Notes under the pieces: generated by a model
Databases searched by the model: none
What the model was told of the DNA's origin: nothing
What the model saw: only the letters and a program-made list of their open reading frames with translations
Program-made: the position numbers and the translations under genes
DNA from: JBBQRS01 sp038214535
GTDB lineage: Bacteria; Chloroflexota; Anaerolineae; CG2-30-64-16
Assembly (NCBI GenBank): GCA_038214535.1
Contig: JBBQRS010000052.1
Span: forward strand, 1 to 31,595
Length of the DNA: 31,595 nucleotides
Direction of reading: 5' to 3'
Part shown: positions 23,321 through 28,547 of the stretch, piece after piece
How positions within the stretch are numbered: position 1 is the first letter of the stretch
Layout of the letters: each line of letters begins with the position of its first letter

Positions 23321-23508
23321 GTGAGCCGGCGAGAAGTCCACCGCAAGCCATTGCATTCGATTCTCCCGCTCTTTCTGCTCAGCCTGCTGCAGCCGGTCAC
23401 CCTACAAGAGTCCTCGGCGGCATCAGTTCCGACTGAAAGCGATGGCGCTCTCACGGCCCGCATGTTGACGGCTCCGGCGAGGGGTTCCGCAAGAGAGACC
23501 AGATTTGC
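23321..23508 (+). pseudogene. remnant of a second DPP-IV-like lipoprotein gene (N-terminal head)
   Basis: GTG 23321, with AGGAGGT 7 nt upstream, opens a hydrophobic signal-like stretch (LPLFLLSLLQP), then TLQES...SDGALTARMLTAP. This matches residues ~49-73 of the DPP-IV-like lipoprotein (TLQET...ESGALTPRMLTAP), at the same distance from its signal peptide. The match ends shortly after and the frame no longer resembles a peptidase. The lipobox Cys is missing. It is the head of a deleted paralogue. Frame remains open to 23653 by chance. Confidence 0.6.
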
Positions 23509-23646
23509 ATGGCCGCTGCCCAGTGGTGGCCGGACGATTCGGCCAACTGCCCGAAAGACCAGCCGATCTCGGCGTGTGATGTGGCGTCCGCGCAACAGTT
23601 GTACACGGCGACCTTCAACTGCGCGACTACCACTCCGGAGTGGTAG
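23509..23646 (+). pseudogene. C-terminal fragment of an unidentified secreted protein
   Basis: In the frame ending at TAG 23644-23646 the sequence reads AAAQWWPDDSANCPKDQP, then ISACDVASAQQLYTATFNC and TTTPEW. The composition (Trp pair, several Cys, Thr-rich end) is protein-like and unlike the competing frame. It resembles the tail of an exported enzyme. I do not recognise the parent family. It joins directly to the peptidase-head remnant upstream in a different frame. Confidence 0.4.
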
Positions 23647-23671
23647 GGCGTGATCGTAACAGGAGGCAACC

Positions 23672-23800
23672 ATGAAACTCTCACGACGTGATTTTGTGAA
23701 GGGGTTCGACGCCGACGCGGCGCGCCGGACGCTTGACGCCGAGATGAACGCGCGCTGGGACACGCTCATCGCGGCGCAAGCGCGCGCTTTACCCGCGTAA
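23672..23800 (+). pseudogene. 42-residue chimera: Tat signal head fused in frame to an epimerase tail
   Basis: AGGAGG (23661-23666) lies 5 nt before ATG 23672. The ORF begins MKLSRRDFVKG, a twin-arginine signal start, then switches at residue 12 to the C-terminus of the NAD-dependent epimerase (FDADAARRTLDAEMNARW). The nucleotides 23703-23760 are identical to 18645-18702 (58 nt) and the remainder to the stop is diverged. An internal deletion must have joined a Tat-protein gene to an epimerase paralogue. The frame and ribosome site are intact, so a short peptide may be produced. The rest of 23801-23875 shows no gene. Confidence 0.65.
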
Positions 23801-23875
23801 GCCTCCCGTGAGCGGCCCTGCGTGAGACAGCCTGCGCCTCCTATTCTCAAGTTTTCCTCCAACGATGGCTGATCT

Positions 23876-25591
23876 ATGACCGGCGATTACGCATATATCC
23901 GCAGCATCTGGCTGGCGCTTGTGTCCGCCCTCTTCGTGGGCGCGTTGGGCCTGTATGGTTGGCGGCGGCGCGACGTGCCGGGCGCGCGTCCGTTGGCTGT
24001 CAGTTGTCTGTTCATCGGCTTGTGGTTGCTGGGCATCACAGGGGAAGCCGCGGCGCACGATCTCTCGACCAAGATCGGTTGGCGCACGTTTCAGGGATTG
24101 GTTCAACTGCCTGCGGTCACTGCCAACACCTGCTTCGTCCTGGCGTATGCCTACCCCGGGCGCTGGCTGTCCCGGCGCAACGTGTTCCTTTTGTTTCTGC
24201 CTTCACTCGTTGCCGCGCTGTTGACCCTGACCAATGATTCGCATCACCTGATATGGCGAGCGTATAGCTTCGATGGGACGCTACAAACGGTGCGTGGCAG
24301 TGCGAACTGGCTCCTGACCGGCTATGCATTCAGCCTGATCCTGACCAGCACGCTCGTCCTCGTCCGGCTATTCATTCGCTCGCCGCTGCATCGGTGGCCC
24401 GTTGCGCTGATGCTGCTTGGGCAGATCGGGGCACTGGCGATCTATCTGCTGGAGATCATTTTCCGAGATCTCGACACTCCGGTAGACTTCGTCACCGTCG
24501 CGCTGCTGTTTCGAGCTTTGCTGTACGGACTTGCGTTATTCGGTTTCCGCCTACTTGACCCGATGGTCATCGCCCGCCAACTGGTCATCGAGCAGATGCC
24601 GGAGGGTATGGTGGTTTTTGATGCGTATGGACGGGTCGCCAATCTGAACCCCGCGGCCGCGGGCATCCTGAGCGCCACAGAAACACAGGCCCGCGGCAGG
24701 ACTCTACAGGAGCTTCTGCCGGATTGTCCTGACCTGACCGCGCGTCTCGCCAACGCCGACGCCGCGCCGGTCGAAATCAGCCTGGGCGGAGGAGGCGAAT
24801 CCCGGAGCTATGCGCTGGAACTTGCCCCGCTGGCGGATTTCCGCGGGCTCATCCTGGGTCGCCTGCTCCTGATGCGTGATGTAACCGAGCAGCACAGGGC
24901 GCAAACGCGGATTCTGGAGGAGCAGTGGGCGCAAGCGACCATGCAGGAACGTGTGATGCTGGCTGATGAGTTGCACGATGGCCTTTCGCAGAGTCTCGCA
25001 TTCCTGAACATGCAAGCGCAGGCCGCCCAGGTCTATCTTCAAGTAGGGCGAACCCAGGATGCCGGGGCAACATTGGGCCGGTTGGCGGAAGTCGCACTCG
25101 GTCTCCAGAGCGATATGCGCGAGCTGATCGGCAACTTGCTGGTTGTCAGCCTTCCCTCGGAGGGTTTCTGCGAGACATTGCGCCAAGTAACGGCCCGCTT
25201 CGAGGAACAGAATGGCATCCCTGTGAGGTTGGAGATCGGCGATGATGCAGCCGCGCTTTGCGATCCATCCTACCTGGCCCCGACCACGGGTATCCAACTC
25301 GTGCGAATTGTGCAGGAGGCGCTGGCGAACGTGCGAAAACATGCGGGATTTCCCGGCCGGGTCACAGTGCGGCTGGAACTGACAGCGGGGCAAATGTGGC
25401 TGACTGTCGAAGACAACGGAGTCGGGTTTGATGCGGCGGCGCGCGCCGATGGCGAGCACTACGGGCTGCGCGTGATGGGCCAGCGCGCGGTGCGCATCGG
25501 TGGCGCGTTGGCCGTGCATTCGGCGCCGGGCGAGGGCACGCGGGTCGAGGTATGTGTCCCGGTGCAGTCGCCCCGAGTGCAATCTCAGTAG
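23876..25591 (+). CDS. 7TM-PAS sensor histidine kinase (HisKA_3/NarL type)
   Basis: A 571-residue membrane kinase. Residues ~5-225 hold seven hydrophobic spans with short loops, matching the histidine-kinase N-terminal 7TM region. A PAS domain follows at ~232-345 (MPEGMVVFDAYGRVANLNPAAAGIL). The HisKA_3 dimerisation segment LADELHDGLSQSL contains phospho-acceptor His367. The HATPase domain has the N-box at Asn485 (EALANVRKHA), G1 DNGVGFD at Asp513 and G2 GEGTRVEV. All catalytic motifs are present. The LuxR-type response regulator starts 13 nt after its stop, so they are an operon and cognate partners. The ligand sensed by the 7TM part is unknown. No obvious Shine-Dalgarno precedes the ATG. 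Confidence 0.93.
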   Translation: MTGDYAYIRSIWLALVSALFVGALGLYGWRRRDVPGARPLAVSCLFIGLWLLGITGEAAAHDLSTKIGWRTFQGLVQLPAVTANTCFVLAYAYPGRWLSRRNVFLLFLPSLVAALLTLTNDSHHLIWRAYSFDGTLQTVRGSANWLLTGYAFSLILTSTLVLVRLFIRSPLHRWPVALMLLGQIGALAIYLLEIIFRDLDTPVDFVTVALLFRALLYGLALFGFRLLDPMVIARQLVIEQMPEGMVVFDAYGRVANLNPAAAGILSATETQARGRTLQELLPDCPDLTARLANADAAPVEISLGGGGESRSYALELAPLADFRGLILGRLLLMRDVTEQHRAQTRILEEQWAQATMQERVMLADELHDGLSQSLAFLNMQAQAAQVYLQVGRTQDAGATLGRLAEVALGLQSDMRELIGNLLVVSLPSEGFCETLRQVTARFEEQNGIPVRLEIGDDAAALCDPSYLAPTTGIQLVRIVQEALANVRKHAGFPGRVTVRLELTAGQMWLTVEDNGVGFDAAARADGEHYGLRVMGQRAVRIGGALAVHSAPGEGTRVEVCVPVQSPRVQSQ

Positions 25592-25604
25592 GCAGGTGAT
25601 CGGC

Positions 25605-26243
25605 ATGAAGATTTTGTTGGCGGACGATCATGGCTTATTCCTGGAGGGACTACAGAACTTGCTCCAGGCCGGCGGCTACCCCGTTGTGGGGGCCGCGCGC
25701 GATGGGTTTGAAGCGTTGGAGTTGGCGCGCGCCCTGCACCCGGATGTCATCCTGATGGATGTGCGGATGCCGCACTGCGATGGGCTGTGCGCCACGCGGG
25801 CGATTCACGCCGAGATGCCGGAGATCAAGATCGTGATGCTGACCACCTCCGCCGAAGACGCCGATCTGTTCGAGGCGCTCAAGAGCGGGGCCAGTGGATA
25901 CCTGTTGAAGAACCTCGAACCCAATCAGTTATTCGACTTTCTGGGCGGGCTGGCGCGCGGCGAAGCGCCTCTCTCGCGCGAGCTGACCGGGTCTTTGCTG
26001 CGTGAGTTCAGTCGTGAGGCCGGCGGGCGCGCAGCCCCGGCCACTCCCGGCCCGGCGTTGACCCCGCGCGAACGAGAGGTCATGGCTCTCGTCGTGGAAG
26101 GGCTGTCTTACAAGGAGATCGGAGCGACGCTGCACCTGAGCGAGCACACGGTGAAGTATCACATGCGCGAGATCATGGGGCGGCTGCACTTGAAAAATCG
26201 CGAACAGGTGGTCGCTTACGCGCTGCGCGCCGGGCTGGTGTAA
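25605..26243 (+). CDS. NarL/LuxR-family response regulator
   Basis: A 212-residue two-domain regulator. Receiver domain 1-120: acidic pair Asp7-Asp8, phospho-acceptor Asp52 (ILMDVRMP), Thr in MLTTSAED and Lys in LKSGASGYLLK. The C-terminal LuxR HTH (about 148-208) reads LTPREREVMALVVEGLSYKE, followed by TLHLSEHTVKYHMREIMGRL. It is a DNA-binding transcription factor phosphorylated by the adjacent kinase. The start at 25605 is set by AGGTGAT 4 nt before it; a longer reading from 25500 would overlap the kinase gene and place non-receiver sequence in front. A strong terminator follows. Targets are not visible. Confidence 0.95.
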   Translation: MKILLADDHGLFLEGLQNLLQAGGYPVVGAARDGFEALELARALHPDVILMDVRMPHCDGLCATRAIHAEMPEIKIVMLTTSAEDADLFEALKSGASGYLLKNLEPNQLFDFLGGLARGEAPLSRELTGSLLREFSREAGGRAAPATPGPALTPREREVMALVVEGLSYKEIGATLHLSEHTVKYHMREIMGRLHLKNREQVVAYALRAGLV

Positions 26244-26278
26244 CCGCCCCACGGATTCGCCCGCCAACCCTGCCCCTG

Positions 26279-26313
26279 AGGATAGCCTCGCCGCTCGCGA
26301 GGCTATCCTTTTT
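26279..26313 (+). terminator. rho-independent terminator after the response regulator
   Basis: A perfect 13-bp stem (26279-26291 with 26297-26309) and a 5-nt loop end in TTTTT (26309-26313). It closes the kinase-regulator operon. Confidence 0.9.
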
Positions 26314-26352
26314 CTATCCCCGCGTGGAGTATACAGGCGCGCGGCCGCTTGA

Positions 26353-26358
26353 TATGAT
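26353..26358 (+). promoter_or_regulatory. -10 box (TATGAT) six bases before a start codon
   Basis: TATGAT at 26353-26358 lies only 6 nt before ATG 26365, and no Shine-Dalgarno is present. The geometry fits a leaderless transcript. A -35 box is not clear. Confidence 0.4.
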
Positions 26359-26364
26359 GGCAGC

Positions 26365-26691
26365 ATGAGTGAGCGCACGGTGTTGTTCTACGGCAAATCG
26401 CTGTTACTTTCGCTGGTGGGCGCCGGCATGGAGGAGAGCGAAAACTTGCACCTGGTGCGGGCGACCACCTGGGCGCAGGTTGAGGCGCTGACCGCAGTTA
26501 CGGCGCCGGACGTGCTGATCTACGACCTGGCCGTCGCCTCCGAGAGCCACATCCTGCCGCTGCTATTCCGTAGCTCCAACCTGCTGTTGATCGGGCTGGA
26601 CCCCGAGACGAACCGGGCCATCCTGCTCGCGGGCAAGGAGACGCAAGCGCTTACCCTGGAGCGGGTGCAGGAAATCGTCGAGCAGGGTTGA
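26365..26691 (+). CDS. small receiver-like protein of unknown function
   Basis: A 108-residue cytoplasmic protein. It begins TVLFYGKSLLLSLVGAGME and has PDVLIYDLAVASES around residue 48, followed by LLLIGLDPE. The alternating beta-alpha pattern resembles a receiver (CheY-like) domain: Asp54 in IYDL is in the position of the phospho-acceptor. The acidic pair near the N-terminus is missing and no Lys at the usual site is clear, so it may be a pseudo-receiver. It follows a two-component operon but after a terminator, with its own putative promoter, and could modulate that pathway. I recognise no named family. Confidence 0.65.
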   Translation: MSERTVLFYGKSLLLSLVGAGMEESENLHLVRATTWAQVEALTAVTAPDVLIYDLAVASESHILPLLFRSSNLLLIGLDPETNRAILLAGKETQALTLERVQEIVEQG

Positions 26692-26782
26692 GGGCAGTAC
26701 CCCCGCACATAAAATCTTTGGATCAAGATATACCGAGGTGCGAAGGGCTTACGCACCATACACCAACGATGGAGAAAAAGGC

Positions 26783-28393
26783 ATGAAGACTTCTGACAAA
26801 GACGGGTCGAACAGGCTGAGCCGGCGCGAACTGCTCAAATTTTCGGGTATGGCGGTTGGCGGGCTGGCCTTCGGGAGCGCCCTGCTCGGCCCCGGAGTGC
26901 ATCGCGCCCTGGCAGATGACGCGTGCGTAGATGGTGACTGCGTTTGCCCCGATGGGCCGGTCTGCGAGTGGAACCAGCCCGGCGCTGCGCAACGCTACAC
27001 CTACTTCGACCGGTTGCCTCCATTCAACCCGTTCAGCAAGGAGACCAAATCAACCATCCCGCGGTTGGGCTATGACGAGATGCGGATCACCTTCATGGGG
27101 TCCTCCATCCCGCCGAATCTCAGGCGCAAACAGCAGATGATGAGCGTCTTCGTCGAGGTCGGCTGGAACGATGAGACGCAGGCGCCGCTGGACAACTTCG
27201 TCTTCGACTGCGGCTCCGGCGTGTTTTCCAATTACACCGCTATGAACGTCGGCCCGGGCAGGATGGATAAGGTCTTCATCAACCACCTGCACGGCGACCA
27301 CATGAGCGACCTGACGCACATCTACTGCTTCGGCCCGTCGGCGGATCGCCTGTCGCCGCTCTACGTCTTCGGGCCCGGGCCGTCGCATCTGGAGAGCCCG
27401 GCGGGATCGGGGATTTTCTATGATGATGGCACGCGGGCTTATTGCGAGCACCTGCGGGAAGCCTGCCGGTGGCACTCGGAGAGCTTCAGCTTCCAGGCAA
27501 CGAGCTATACGCCCCACGCGCCCGACCCCCGTTCACTCATGGAGAAGTGGGGCCTGCCCTATGAGCCTGCGCCGGTGGGAGGCGATGATCCCCGCGACGG
27601 CTACGCCATGATACCGATCGAGCTGGACTGGCAGAACGGGGGCGTCGCCTATAACAACCTGGATACCGGGGTGAAGATCTCTTATTTCAAGGTGATTCAC
27701 GCCCGCCAGGGCTCGCTCGGCTACAAGCTCGAGTTCACCCCGCCCGGCATCCCCGGCGCGAAGACGCTCTCCATGATCTACACCAGCGACACCAAGCCTG
27801 AGACGCTCTGCATCGAGAACGCCAGGAATAACGGCGCAGGCGTGGATGTCTTCATCCATGAGATGTCTGTCCCGGCGGAGATCTGGGCCATGAAAATCAG
27901 CCACCTATCGGACCCCCGCCAGGTTGACCCGGCTGTGGTGAGGCAGGCTGTGATGGTTCAAAACAGCTCGCATACGCCGCAGGGGTCCTTCGGGTACATC
28001 CTCAGCCAGATCGAGCCCCGGCCCCGGCTCACCGTCGCCACCCATTTCCCGGTGGCCGACGATACGGTGAAGTGTGCGCTGAAGAGCGTGTTGGCGCATA
28101 CCAAAGTGATCCAGGGCCGTGACGCCAAGCCGCTGGGAAGCGCGGCCCGCATCACCTGGTCTTTCGACCTCATGGTGATTACGGTTTCTAAGGATAGCAT
28201 CCTGGAGCAGCGCGGCGCGACGTCGGACTTCGAGTTCTCGGCGACGATCCAGCCGGTTCCCGGTGTGCGGAATCTGCCGAAGTACAACAAGAACGGCGCC
28301 GGTGATCCGTATGCGCAGATTGACATTTCAACGGAGATACCGGCCTGCGATTGCGACACCGACGCCTGCAATTACCGGACGGACGGATATTAG
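26783..28393 (+). CDS. Tat-exported MBL-fold metallo-hydrolase (GntH-like)
   Basis: A 536-residue exported protein. SRRELLK (13-19) with a hydrophobic core and RALA cut site (after Ala44) is a twin-arginine signal, so it is folded with metal before export. The metallo-beta-lactamase motif HLHGDH (His168, His170, Asp172, His173) lies in FINHLHGDHMSDLTH. Later blocks IYTSDTKPETL, VFIHEM, SHTPQGSFGY and TVATHFPVADD supply further ligands. The pattern, including FDRLPPFNPF near the start and the NYRTDGY end, matches the family named after GntH of guanitoxin biosynthesis, as I remember it. No other gnt genes are nearby, so the natural reaction here is probably different. The start is ATG 26783 with GGAG 10 nt upstream. 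Confidence 0.85.
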   Translation: MKTSDKDGSNRLSRRELLKFSGMAVGGLAFGSALLGPGVHRALADDACVDGDCVCPDGPVCEWNQPGAAQRYTYFDRLPPFNPFSKETKSTIPRLGYDEMRITFMGSSIPPNLRRKQQMMSVFVEVGWNDETQAPLDNFVFDCGSGVFSNYTAMNVGPGRMDKVFINHLHGDHMSDLTHIYCFGPSADRLSPLYVFGPGPSHLESPAGSGIFYDDGTRAYCEHLREACRWHSESFSFQATSYTPHAPDPRSLMEKWGLPYEPAPVGGDDPRDGYAMIPIELDWQNGGVAYNNLDTGVKISYFKVIHARQGSLGYKLEFTPPGIPGAKTLSMIYTSDTKPETLCIENARNNGAGVDVFIHEMSVPAEIWAMKISHLSDPRQVDPAVVRQAVMVQNSSHTPQGSFGYILSQIEPRPRLTVATHFPVADDTVKCALKSVLAHTKVIQGRDAKPLGSAARITWSFDLMVITVSKDSILEQRGATSDFEFSATIQPVPGVRNLPKYNKNGAGDPYAQIDISTEIPACDCDTDACNYRTDGY

Positions 28394-28397
28394 GCAA

Positions 28398-28490
28398 GGA
28401 GACAAGGAAGCAAGTAGACAAGGAAACAAGGAAACAAGGAGATGTGTACCTTGTTCGCCTTGTTTCCTTGTCTACTTATCCCTTGTCTCC
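28398..28490. repeat. long nested hairpin of CAAGG repeats
   Basis: Perfect 20-bp arms at 28412-28431 and 28458-28477 are enclosed by perfect 10-bp arms at 28398-28407 and 28481-28490, and an inner ACAAGG/CCTTGT pair extends the stem. The unit is built from GACAAGGAAACAAGG-type repeats. It starts 4 nt after the metallo-hydrolase stop. Confidence 0.85.
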
Positions 28491-28511
28491 CTCTTCACCC
28501 CGTGCTATACT
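28483..28511 (+). promoter_or_regulatory. promoter of the restriction-modification gene, -35 supplied by a repeat
   Basis: TTGTCT (28483-28488) is separated by 17 nt from an extended -10, TGcTATACT (28503-28511). The -35 lies in the right outer arm of the hairpin at 28398-28490. The ATG is at 28548, giving a leader of about 30 nt. Confidence 0.55.
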
Positions 28512-28547
28512 CGCGGCAAATCCCACCCACGCGAGGCGTCCCCGACT

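Noticed and set aside
22319..23356. 345-codon minus-strand open frame
   Set aside because: Antisense to PepD, which has all its metal ligands in order.
25500..25604. A longer start of the response regulator
   Set aside because: It overlaps the kinase catalytic end in another frame; the receiver fold begins exactly at MKILLADDHG from 25605.
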